Below are positions 24,673-32,376 of a stretch of DNA of 64,000 nt, piece after piece. Below the pieces are notes generated by a model. It had not been told where the DNA came from, ran no database searches, and was given only the letters and a program-made list of their open reading frames with translations. This DNA comes from JAIXWP01 sp965247015 (GTDB taxonomy: Bacteria; Bacteroidota; Bacteroidia; Flavobacteriales_D; Sanyastnellaceae), in the NCBI GenBank assembly GCA_965247015.1, contig CBDFGG010000003.1, positions 372,001 to 436,000 on the forward strand, given 5' to 3'. How positions within the stretch are numbered: the first letter of the stretch is position 1; each line of letters opens with the position of its first letter. The position numbers and the translations under genes are program-made.

Positions 24673-25580
24673 TCTGTAAGAATTAAACCTCGTGAAATTT
24701 CTCTGTAGAATTGCCCCTCTTCTACTGTTTGTGCAATCAACATCGCCTTGGTGGTGCGATTCATGTGTTCTCGCACACGAGCGATCATTTCAGCCCCCGT
24801 CAGAATATCGAGATCATTTAATTCCGAGTGATAAGGGCTGATCCAGTGTGTACGTGGAAGAATAACCCATTGACGAGGTGTATCGATAAAACGATCTAAC
24901 GTATTTTGATGAATATACCATCCAGCTTGATGATGGCGGTGACCGAGGGCGGGTAATACACTTCTTCCTAATTCATTGAAAGGGTAAAATAAATAACCTT
25001 TCAAGTACACTACGCTGATAGGTCGTTCAATATTATTTTCTTGTAAAAAAGTCTTTCCGATTTTCGAATCACAAATTCGCGACTGCATTTTTAGCTTATC
25101 CATCTTCAGCGACAACCTATCTTGTCGATTGGGACCTAGCCATGTTTCCCATTGGCTGCTTTGAGCCGATGACCAATAGTATTTGCATGCCGCTTCGATG
25201 TGCAAGAGCTCTTCGGAATATTTATCATAAACAATAAAATCAATCTCTCCCACTGTTTGATCGCGATCCCGTAATTGCACATTATGCTTCACTAATTCAA
25301 ACCATTCACTGTTTTCAAACCAGAATTGCAACAAGGTTTCAAATCGCTTTCCGATGAGTTTGGAAACTTGCAAATTGAGGAAATCATGCAGTGGTTGTGG
25401 GTCTTTGTCCAGTTTTTCAAGCCATTCGAGGTGGCGAGAAAATCGGTCAGACATCCATTCCTCATCCAATAAATTGAGTCGGAGTTTTGATGCCGAATTG
25501 TCTAGAAGCGGCACAGAGCCTATCACCCAGGCGAGGTCTCGCACAGCAGGATGACGGAAATGGGGCGGTTTTCTAAACAT
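24669..25580 (-). CDS. DUF1853-family protein, nuclease-fold candidate
   Basis: A 303-residue protein matching DUF1853 by its N-terminus FRHPAVRDLAWVIGSVPLL, the RFETLLQFWFE segment, and the core GEIDFIVYDKYSEELLHIEA with a following CKYYW. The D...E-x(3)-K pattern resembles the PD-(D/E)XK nuclease fold. No biochemical function is established that I know of. It is cytoplasmic. It overlaps the MFS stop by 4 bp in convergent orientation and is divergent from the small gene at 25627. Confidence 0.82.
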   Translation of the reverse strand: MFRKPPHFRHPAVRDLAWVIGSVPLLDNSASKLRLNLLDEEWMSDRFSRHLEWLEKLDKDPQPLHDFLNLQVSKLIGKRFETLLQFWFENSEWFELVKHNVQLRDRDQTVGEIDFIVYDKYSEELLHIEAACKYYWSSAQSSQWETWLGPNRQDRLSLKMDKLKMQSRICDSKIGKTFLQENNIERPISVVYLKGYLFYPFNELGRSVLPALGHRHHQAGWYIHQNTLDRFIDTPRQWVILPRTHWISPYHSELNDLDILTGAEMIARVREHMNRTTKAMLIAQTVEEGQFYREISRGLILTD

Positions 25581-25594
25581 TTTAACATTCTTAG

Positions 25595-25622
25595 TTTGCG
25601 AAGAAACGAAATCCTACATTTG
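25595..25622 (+). promoter_or_regulatory. Promoter of the 25627-27070 operon
   Basis: TTTG at 25595-25598, a 16-bp spacer and TACATTTG at 25615-25622. The ATG at 25627 follows 4 bases later, so the transcript would be nearly leaderless. Confidence 0.6.
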
Positions 25623-25626
25623 CAAC

Positions 25627-25875
25627 ATGAGATTGGTAGCAAATATTCCTCACCCGAAATTGAAGATTTCTATCCTGTCCTTCATGGACAAATGGATCAT
25701 CGAGATCGAGGGCGGAGCATACAAGCAGGCATTTAAAATTAGTCATGAAGCCATTCCATCAGAAGAAGAAGTGAAGAAACTGGTTACGGAAGATTTACTT
25801 CAAGGCTGCATGGATCGCTTCAATGGGATGCATACCGATTTTGGAAAAGCATTTCAAGCATATAAAAACGCATAA
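25627..25875 (+). CDS. Small conserved hypothetical protein
   Basis: An 82-residue cytoplasmic protein with an N-terminal strand pair (KLKISILSFMDKWIIEIEGG) and two amphipathic helices. The aromatic-rich start and the helical end (DRFNGMHTDFGKAFQAYK) look like a compact ordered domain. I do not recognise the family. It is first in a tight run with the OmpH-like gene (7 bp) and DUF4924 gene (0 bp), preceded by a clear promoter, so it is very likely expressed. Confidence 0.75.
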   Translation: MRLVANIPHPKLKISILSFMDKWIIEIEGGAYKQAFKISHEAIPSEEEVKKLVTEDLLQGCMDRFNGMHTDFGKAFQAYKNA

Positions 25876-25882
25876 TTAAAAC

Positions 25883-26521
25883 ATGATCAATAAACTTTCT
25901 ATCGGACTAACAATCGCATTGGCAATTGCAGTGATTGTGCTTTTTGTACAAGTAAACAAATTGAAGAATGGAGGCGTTGTGCCAGCCACTTCAGAGCTTC
26001 CTGCCAATTCAGCATTTACTTCATCAGAAGGGCCAAAGGCTCCCATTCTTGCATATATCAACGGCGATACCTTGAATGCGAAATATGAATTCATTCTCGA
26101 TAGAACTAAATCACTTGAGGCGAAGTATAGAGCGTCTGATGAAAAAGTAAGAAAGGAATATCAGAGACGTCAGGCAGAAGTTCAGGAATTGATGCAATAC
26201 GCACAGAGCAAGCAGCTTCCAGATGATGAGGCCGCTACTATTGAAAGCAGATTGCAACAATTGCAAGTGGAGATGGAACAAATCCAAGCGAAAGAATCGA
26301 ATGCTGTGATGGAGAAAGAAGCAGAAATGCAGAAAGAATTACAATCTCGTGTTCAGAAATATTTGGACGCATACGCAAAACAAAAAGGCATTGACTTCGT
26401 GGTGAACTATCAGCCAACTACACAGTTTATACTTTACGGAAATGGTGCGTATGACGTGACCAATGATGTGTTGAAAGGCTTGAATGAAGAATATTTAAAG
26501 GAAAAAGGAGAGCAGAAATAA
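25883..26521 (+). CDS. OmpH/Skp-like periplasmic chaperone
   Basis: A 212-residue protein with an N-terminal signal-anchor helix (about 5-24), a Ser/Pro-rich linker, then APILAYINGDTLNAKYEFIL, which is the OmpH start. A long charged coiled coil (about 75-160) and the closing IDFVVNYQPTTQFILYGNG and DVTNDVLKGLNEEY follow. Skp/OmpH proteins hold unfolded outer-membrane proteins in the periplasm. It retains a membrane anchor instead of a cleaved signal peptide, which is common in Bacteroidota copies. In operon with DUF4924. Confidence 0.88.
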   Translation: MINKLSIGLTIALAIAVIVLFVQVNKLKNGGVVPATSELPANSAFTSSEGPKAPILAYINGDTLNAKYEFILDRTKSLEAKYRASDEKVRKEYQRRQAEVQELMQYAQSKQLPDDEAATIESRLQQLQVEMEQIQAKESNAVMEKEAEMQKELQSRVQKYLDAYAKQKGIDFVVNYQPTTQFILYGNGAYDVTNDVLKGLNEEYLKEKGEQK

Positions 26522-27070
26522 ATGTCTTTAGCTTCTCAAAAAAAACAACAGAATATTGCAGAGTACATTCTATTTGTATGGCAAATGGAAGATCTGGTCC
26601 GCGCCATGTATTTCAACATGGAAGCGATTACTGAATTTGTAAAAAACTTCACCCCCGACGAAGCAACATTTCAAGAAGAGTTGACTTGGTTTAAGAATTT
26701 AATTCGCAGCATGAAATCAGAGCGCGTCGAACAACGCGGTCATATTTCGGAGGTTCATGAATTGATTTTTGAATTGAATTATTTGCATAACACCATGCTC
26801 AACATTGTTAAGGACAAGGCGTATATCGACGCTTACAATGTAGCACAACCCAATATTCAAGACTATTTGCAGCGCAGCGATGGCAAGTCTACCAATGACA
26901 TCGAAACGTGTATGACAGCGCTATATGGTTTATTGGTACTAAGATTAAAAAAAGAGCCTGTATCCGACGAAACAGTATCAGCAATACAAACGTTTTCTCA
27001 GCTCCTAGCGCGCCTCTCCGACCATTATAAGAAAATGAAAACAGGAGAACTCAACTTCACCTTGAACTGA
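26522..27070 (+). CDS. DUF4924-family protein
   Basis: A 182-residue, mostly helical cytoplasmic protein. The start QKKQQNIAEYILFVWQMEDLVRA is diagnostic for DUF4924, a Bacteroidota family of unknown function. Further marks are QRGHISEVHELIFELNYLH and LSDHYKKMKTGELNF. Its ATG directly follows the TAA of the OmpH-like gene, so translation is probably coupled. Confidence 0.88.
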   Translation: MSLASQKKQQNIAEYILFVWQMEDLVRAMYFNMEAITEFVKNFTPDEATFQEELTWFKNLIRSMKSERVEQRGHISEVHELIFELNYLHNTMLNIVKDKAYIDAYNVAQPNIQDYLQRSDGKSTNDIETCMTALYGLLVLRLKKEPVSDETVSAIQTFSQLLARLSDHYKKMKTGELNFTLN

Positions 27071-27101
27071 TTCGTTTCACTCAAGGTTTTGAGGCTACCC
27101 T

Positions 27102-27109
27102 TATCTTTG
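27102..27109 (+). promoter_or_regulatory. -7 promoter element before the histidine kinase
   Basis: TATCTTTG, matching TAnnTTTG, 4 bases before ATG 27114. No clear -33 TTG at the usual distance. A leaderless transcript is implied. Confidence 0.45.
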
Positions 27110-27113
27110 CTTT

Positions 27114-28982
27114 ATGAAAAAATATCGGTTACTCAGTCTGTTTATTTTCATTCTTGCATTGATTTCGTGTGGTGACAAAAGTGATGTATCTACAAGCTCT
27201 TCTACTGCACTTCCTTTTGAGCAAGATTCTATTCGAATTACTTCCTTATTTAGCGCAGCGCTGACTTCTCCGAATGCTGCTACATATATTGATTCTGCTA
27301 AGGTGATCGTGACCGAAGCACAAGATTCAGTTAGAAGTCAAGACTTATATCTTGCGCAACTCGCCACATTTCAATTGAAAAGAGGAGAGTTTGACAATGC
27401 GATGAAAACCGCAGAAGAAGGACTAAAATTCAATGCCGATAGTCTTTCGGTTCAACGAGCTAAATTCTATAACATCCAAGGGCACGTTTTTAGTTTTACC
27501 AAAAACAATCCTGCCGCAATTGCGTCATTCAAGAAATCATTGGCCTTATTTGAGAAAGCAAATGATAGTTTGAATATTGCTTATATCAATAACAATATCG
27601 CCAACATCTTCTTTTCACTTACCGATTACAGCACCGCTTACAAGCATTCCAAGGCTTCTTTCGATATAATTCAGAACTATCCCCAAAATCCATATTACAG
27701 TTCTATACTGAGTATTCTGGCCATATCTGAAGCATTCGTTGACAAAATTGAATCTGCTAAAACCCACGCTAGCCTAGCGCTTTCACTTACCGAGAATACC
27801 CCGAATATCGTTCCATACGCACTGAGTTTATACGCGCTAGGTGATATTGCTGTGAGTCAAGATTCACTTATTAGAGCAAAAGAATATTACGAGAAGTCTT
27901 TGGGTATTTGCGAAGCATATAAACTCCTACCCTATGTTTTGATCAATAAAACTGCATTGCTCAATGTCTCTGTAAGAACCGAAGATTTTAAGTCGGGAGT
28001 TAGCTATGGTACAGAAGCGTTGGCTCTTTCAGAGCTGACTCAAAACGAAAACATACAACTTTCCATTCATAAAAATTTGTCCAGAGCTTATGCAGGAATA
28101 AATGATGCAAGCAAAGCCTTCTATCACATGGACACTGCTTATCAATTGAAGGAAGAAATTTCTTCGAAAGAAAACAAGAGTATCATTCATGATTTATTGA
28201 TTCAATATGAATCGGAGAAAAAAGATAAAGAGATTTCAGAGAATAGAATTAAAATTCTGGAAGATGAGGCTACAATCAATAGAAGCAGATTTTACATTAC
28301 GCTTTTGGTGATTGCCATTTTAGTAGCTGGAGTAATTGTCATTTTCTATTTGAAAAATAGAAAAGAGCAACTCCTTCGTATGGAAAAAGAAAAAGAAACC
28401 GAATTGATCAAAGCGAATTTGAATGGCGAGCAACGCGAGCGTTTGCGCCTCAGCCGTGAGTTACATGACGGCATCGCTTCTGAATTGCTTGGGTTAAAAT
28501 TGAAAGCAGAAGAGAATAATATTGAAACTTCTTGGCGTGAAAATCTTGCAAGCATTCACCAAGAAGTACGTCGTATTTCACACAATCTATCTCCGTTTAA
28601 AATCGAGCAGTTTGGATTGATTGAGGCATTGAAAATTTTCTGTATTGAAAACTCTTCCTCTAAAAGTAATATTCATTTTTACTCCATGGGAGATGTACAA
28701 ATTGCCCCTGCTTATGCGCAAGTGATATACCGCTGTGCACAAGAATTGATTCAAAATACTCTCAAACATGGAGAAGCAGGTGAAATAGATGTTCAAATTT
28801 TCCTAGATAAAGAAATTAGACTTTCCATTGAAGATGATGGAAAAGGAATGAATGAACTCGCTTTATCAGAAGTGATTAATAAAATCAAAGCACAGTGGGG
28901 ACCTAGTGGAGTGGTTAAAGAGGTGAACGGAGATTCCAGCATCGGATCGGGCACATCTTTTAGCCTTTCATTTTTTAATTAA
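27114..28982 (+). CDS. TPR-containing sensor histidine kinase (HisKA_3 type)
   Basis: A 622-residue membrane kinase. The N-terminal signal ends in a lipobox-like ALISC. Tetratricopeptide repeats span about 60-350, then a coiled coil, a membrane helix at about 393-414 (ITLLVIAILVAGVIVIFYL), the phospho-acceptor box RLRLSRELHDGIASELLG (His near 449) and a HATPase domain with the N box ELIQNTLKHGEAG and G1 box DDGKGM. After G1 the usual GIGLxNI motif is not visible, and the chain goes through SEVINKIKAQWG to GSGTSFSLSF, so the ATP lid is unusual. It pairs with the regulator 12 bp downstream. The signal sensed is unknown. Confidence 0.88.
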   Translation: MKKYRLLSLFIFILALISCGDKSDVSTSSSTALPFEQDSIRITSLFSAALTSPNAATYIDSAKVIVTEAQDSVRSQDLYLAQLATFQLKRGEFDNAMKTAEEGLKFNADSLSVQRAKFYNIQGHVFSFTKNNPAAIASFKKSLALFEKANDSLNIAYINNNIANIFFSLTDYSTAYKHSKASFDIIQNYPQNPYYSSILSILAISEAFVDKIESAKTHASLALSLTENTPNIVPYALSLYALGDIAVSQDSLIRAKEYYEKSLGICEAYKLLPYVLINKTALLNVSVRTEDFKSGVSYGTEALALSELTQNENIQLSIHKNLSRAYAGINDASKAFYHMDTAYQLKEEISSKENKSIIHDLLIQYESEKKDKEISENRIKILEDEATINRSRFYITLLVIAILVAGVIVIFYLKNRKEQLLRMEKEKETELIKANLNGEQRERLRLSRELHDGIASELLGLKLKAEENNIETSWRENLASIHQEVRRISHNLSPFKIEQFGLIEALKIFCIENSSSKSNIHFYSMGDVQIAPAYAQVIYRCAQELIQNTLKHGEAGEIDVQIFLDKEIRLSIEDDGKGMNELALSEVINKIKAQWGPSGVVKEVNGDSSIGSGTSFSLSFFN

Positions 28983-28994
28983 TTCGAAAGAAAT

Positions 28995-29621
28995 ATGTTG
29001 TTCAAAAATATCATTATCGCCGACGATCACCCGATAGTACGCGTAGGGATTGAAAGTTTTGTAAATAAATACAGAACCGGCATTCATATTTCCTTTGCTG
29101 CCAACTATCAGGAACTTCAATTTTTACTTGCAGAAAAAAGACACGATCTTCTGATTCAAGATGTTTATTTTGGAGATAAGGATGCAAGAGATTTCATTGA
29201 AGAAGTATCAGCAAAGTCTGGTATTCCCATCATTGCGATTTCTACAGATGACAACCCTAATCTTGTAAAAACCTTATTGGACAAGGGAGTAAAAGCCTTT
29301 GTTTCGAAATCAGAAAATTTAGATGAACTTGTAGAAGCCTTGCGTGCAGTCGAAGCCAATGGCATTTATATCAGTGATGATATGCAACGCAAGTTGAAAA
29401 AATACGAGCAGGATTGGCAAAATATACGTTTGACAAAACGTGAACTAGAAGTATTAAATGAGGCAGTAAAAGAGCGCACCAATAAAGAGATTGCAGCAGC
29501 TTTATTCATAACAGAAAAGACCGTTGAGATCCACAAAACCAATCTTTATGCTAAGCTAGGTGCCAAGAATCTAGCGGGTTTGGTGAAAAGAGCTTATGAA
29601 TTAAATTTAGTGAGAAAATAA
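28995..29621 (+). CDS. NarL/FixJ-type response regulator
   Basis: A 208-residue regulator. The receiver domain (1-120) has the acidic pair DDHP (10-13), phospho-acceptor Asp 56 in LLIQDVYF, the switch Thr/Ser in IAISTDD, and Lys in GVKAFVSKSE. The LuxR-type HTH (about 142-200) has LTKRELEVLNEAVKERTNKEIA and FITEKTVEIHKTNLYAKLGA. It is partner of the upstream TPR kinase. The intrinsic terminator at 29620-29653 follows its stop directly. Confidence 0.94.
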   Translation: MLFKNIIIADDHPIVRVGIESFVNKYRTGIHISFAANYQELQFLLAEKRHDLLIQDVYFGDKDARDFIEEVSAKSGIPIIAISTDDNPNLVKTLLDKGVKAFVSKSENLDELVEALRAVEANGIYISDDMQRKLKKYEQDWQNIRLTKRELEVLNEAVKERTNKEIAAALFITEKTVEIHKTNLYAKLGAKNLAGLVKRAYELNLVRK

Positions 29622-29653
29622 AAACGGAAGGCACTTTCGTACCCTCCGTTTTT
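29620..29653. terminator. Bidirectional intrinsic terminator
   Basis: AAAAACGGA (29620-29628) pairs with TCCGTTTTT (29645-29653), extended imperfectly by AGG/CCC. It lies between the convergent response regulator and collagen-like genes. Confidence 0.85.
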
Positions 29654-29672
29654 GCATCTTCCAACATATTTC

Positions 29673-31565
29673 TTACTTGTTTTCAAGTGCTGAAATACGC
29701 TGTTGTAATTGCTCTATCAATAGTTGTTGTGTTTCGATAAGTTGTTGTTGCTCCTGCATTGCTTTTGTAAGCACAGGAATCATTTCGATATAATTTACCC
29801 CTTTGTATTCAATCGTCGTTTCCTCTCCTCTATTCTTACCAGGAGCCACCATTACATCGTTGCGCACGAGTTCTGGCATAACAGTCTCCAATTCTTGTGA
29901 GATGAATCCATGGTGAATTCCTTTATCAAGGTGCATAGCTTCGAATTGTGCGTCGTCTGTTTTGAATTCGTATGAGTACACATTCAATTGCTTTACTTTG
30001 TCCAGAGCACTTTCAAGTGGACGAATATTTTTCTTCAACTTTCTATCCGAAACCTGCGTCCAAGTTCCAGTATAAGAGCCGTTGCCAGAGCAGAAAACCC
30101 CATAGTTAAATAGACCTCCTGAAGCTGAACCAAAAACACCATATTTTTCTCCACCGGAACCAGACGAGAAATTACTCGCTACTGCATAAACTCCATAACA
30201 ATTGCCGTTACTAGTCCCTAGAAAACTTCCACCAGTTGCAGAAAAAGAAGAACTATTCGCACCATTACCTCTTACTCCAATATACCCGCCACCTCCTTGC
30301 GATCCTATACCATAATCAGAAGTTCCACTGAAATTGACATTTGAATTAACTCCAACGTGATCAGACGAAAGACTAGTTCCTACATAGTCAACATCAATAA
30401 TACCGTCAGTAATGATGGTTGTGGAATTGCTTGTAACTTTAACAGCAGTAGTATTATTATCAATATTAGTTACTTGTAATGCAGTGGTTGGTGCCATCGT
30501 TCCAATACCAACATAACCACCGCCAGTTACCGTCATTCGATCGAAACCATTCACACTAAATTTCAATTTATTTGCATCATTACCGTCCATGTAAAGCCAT
30601 GAAGATGCAATTCCTCCATTGGTAAAACCTAGGAAGGGTTTACCTGTACTACTTGTGGTAGAAATATACATACCACCATACGCCGAACCCGTTACCGTTT
30701 GATTGAGTCTGAAGCGCTCAGAGCCATAAGCGCTCGTTGTTCCAATTCCTAGAAATGTTCCGTTCTCATAAATTTGAGAAGCGCCTAGTGTAGAAGCCGT
30801 TGCGAATTTGCTCAAATAGTTTGCTGTTCCAGTACCCGTGATTCCACTTGCAGAAATAGTATTACCAGTGATCGATATACCTGTTCCTGCAGTGTATGTT
30901 CCCGCAGGACCGACAGGACCTTGAGGACCAGCAGGACCAGTCGCTCCATTATTTCCAGCAGGACCTTGTGGACCAGCAGGACCAGTTGCACCATTATTAC
31001 CAGCAGGACCTTGAGGACCAGCAGGACCAGTTGCTCCCATCGCACCAGCAGGACCTTGAGGACCAGCAGGACCAGTTGCACCCATAGCACCAGCAGGGCC
31101 TTGAGGACCAGCAGGACCTGTTGCACCCGCAGGACCTTGTGGACCTGGAGTTCCATTCGCAGCATAAAGCGCGTATGGCACACTGAGTAATTCATTTGTA
31201 CCTGCAGCAACAAATGCATTGCCTCCAGCAGGATCAATTTCTACTTCGATGAACTTGTCTTCACTCGACCAAGTCACGGTGCTCATTGAACCAACTTCCG
31301 CAGTGCCACCACCGATAGCCAATGAATACAAACCTTGCGCACTAGTGGTCACGTTGTGTACTTCTTGATATTGAACTTGTCCATCAGCACTTCCACTGTG
31401 AATAGAAATTCTGAGTGAAATATTCTGATTCGCGATAGGGTTGCCCGAGCTGTTTCGCGCTACGCCTTGGTAATTAAATCGTTCTGGTGCTTGTGCAATG
31501 GCCATCGTTGAAAATGACAATGCCATCCATAAAAAGCACAATTGAAAAAATGCTCTCGTTTTCAT
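29673..31565 (-). CDS. Secreted collagen-like protein with C-terminal S74 chaperone domain
   Basis: A 630-residue protein. Signal peptide ends TMAIAQ; an N-terminal domain (about 26-137) contains RFNYQGVARNSSGNPIANQN, common before trimeric tails in Bacteroidota. A collagen-like Gly-X-Y tract of about 80 residues (GPQGPAGATGPAGPQGPAG type) follows. Then come beta-rich shaft repeats and the S74/intramolecular chaperone domain (SDRKLKKNIRPLESALDKV, HHGFISQELETVMPELV), ending in a Gln-rich coiled coil. It probably forms a trimeric fibre with self-cleavage or chaperone-assisted folding. It sits 7 bp after a T9SS-sorted protein on the same strand. Confidence 0.85.
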   Translation of the reverse strand: MKTRAFFQLCFLWMALSFSTMAIAQAPERFNYQGVARNSSGNPIANQNISLRISIHSGSADGQVQYQEVHNVTTSAQGLYSLAIGGGTAEVGSMSTVTWSSEDKFIEVEIDPAGGNAFVAAGTNELLSVPYALYAANGTPGPQGPAGATGPAGPQGPAGAMGATGPAGPQGPAGAMGATGPAGPQGPAGNNGATGPAGPQGPAGNNGATGPAGPQGPVGPAGTYTAGTGISITGNTISASGITGTGTANYLSKFATASTLGASQIYENGTFLGIGTTSAYGSERFRLNQTVTGSAYGGMYISTTSSTGKPFLGFTNGGIASSWLYMDGNDANKLKFSVNGFDRMTVTGGGYVGIGTMAPTTALQVTNIDNNTTAVKVTSNSTTIITDGIIDVDYVGTSLSSDHVGVNSNVNFSGTSDYGIGSQGGGGYIGVRGNGANSSSFSATGGSFLGTSNGNCYGVYAVASNFSSGSGGEKYGVFGSASGGLFNYGVFCSGNGSYTGTWTQVSDRKLKKNIRPLESALDKVKQLNVYSYEFKTDDAQFEAMHLDKGIHHGFISQELETVMPELVRNDVMVAPGKNRGEETTIEYKGVNYIEMIPVLTKAMQEQQQLIETQQLLIEQLQQRISALENK

Positions 31566-31572
31566 CTTGAAA

Positions 31573-32097
31573 TTAATTCTTTAAAATGCGGGTTATATAT
31601 GTACTATTTTCAGTTGTCGTATTTCCTGTTACTTTTAAAAAGTAACATCCTGTTGAAAAGCTCGATAGATCAAGCGTTTGATAAGACCCATTGCCAGAGA
31701 ATACAAGGTTCCATTGCTTCACTATTCGTCCGCTTGCATCCATCATGTCTACTTGATAATTACCAGCATCCGTTCCGGATAATTCCAATTGAATAGTGTT
31801 TCTAAAGGGATTGGGATAAACATTCATTGATAAATTATTCATGGCCTCCGCTACGGAAAAAATCACTGTTTCTTCAGGTTGAAGAAAGCCCTGTGTAAGC
31901 ACGAATTCAGGGGTGGCCGCGGTATTCACCAACACCATTTCCCCAATAACATATTCATAAACATTACCATCAATAGATACCGCATCGCTCGCGCTTGTTA
32001 CAGCTAGCTGTGCGGTACCATTGATGGCGAAACCAAACACGCACGAAAGGATTGCCACCAACATGCGATATTTCCAAACCATCTTTTTCATCATCAT
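31573..32097 (-). CDS. Small secreted protein with T9SS type A sorting domain
   Basis: A 174-residue protein: N-terminal signal peptide ending NGTAQ, a short domain with SIDGNVYEYVIGEMVLVN and TQGFLQPE, then a type A T9SS C-terminal domain beginning MNVYPNPFRNTIQLEL and ending YFLKVTGNTTTENSTYITRILKN. It would be exported by Sec and then across the outer membrane by T9SS. The TQGFLQPE region is frequent in T9SS proteins that precede S74 tail genes, and this gene lies 7 bp upstream of such a gene. Three Met codons in a row make the exact start uncertain. Confidence 0.85.
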   Translation of the reverse strand: MMMKKMVWKYRMLVAILSCVFGFAINGTAQLAVTSASDAVSIDGNVYEYVIGEMVLVNTAATPEFVLTQGFLQPEETVIFSVAEAMNNLSMNVYPNPFRNTIQLELSGTDAGNYQVDMMDASGRIVKQWNLVFSGNGSYQTLDLSSFSTGCYFLKVTGNTTTENSTYITRILKN

Positions 32098-32298
32098 TTC
32101 TTAAATTGAAACATTAAAAATTCAATGATGCAAAAGTGTTCCGATAGACTTGGCGGCTTCTAAGGGTTATCCCTAGAATTCAATTTTGATGCAGAAAAAA
32201 AACATCAATGCACTTGAAACCCCTGTCCCACATAGGTTTCAAAAGCTATTTTGAAAAGTTGTTATCAACTTTGATTTTCGTTTACAAGGAAGTTGAAT

Positions 32299-32306
32299 TA
32301 CTTTCG
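32299..32306 (+). promoter_or_regulatory. Possible -7 element of carB
   Basis: TACTTTCG, one base from TAnnTTTG, 71 bp upstream of the carB ATG. The leader contains an imperfect hairpin (CCCGAA... TTCCGGG, about 32339-32363) but no recognisable riboswitch. Confidence 0.3.
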
Positions 32307-32376
32307 CGGCCGAATTAGGCTTTCATCCTCTGCTCGATCCCGAAGAAATTGGGGATTCCGGGCGGATAAAAAAAAA

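Noticed and set aside
30812..31237. Antisense open frames opposite the collagen tract
   Set aside because: The Gly-X-Y codon pattern leaves other frames open by composition. The sense gene has a signal peptide and known domains.
32206..32376. Riboswitch upstream of carB
   Set aside because: Only an imperfect short hairpin is visible; no conserved riboswitch core was recognised.
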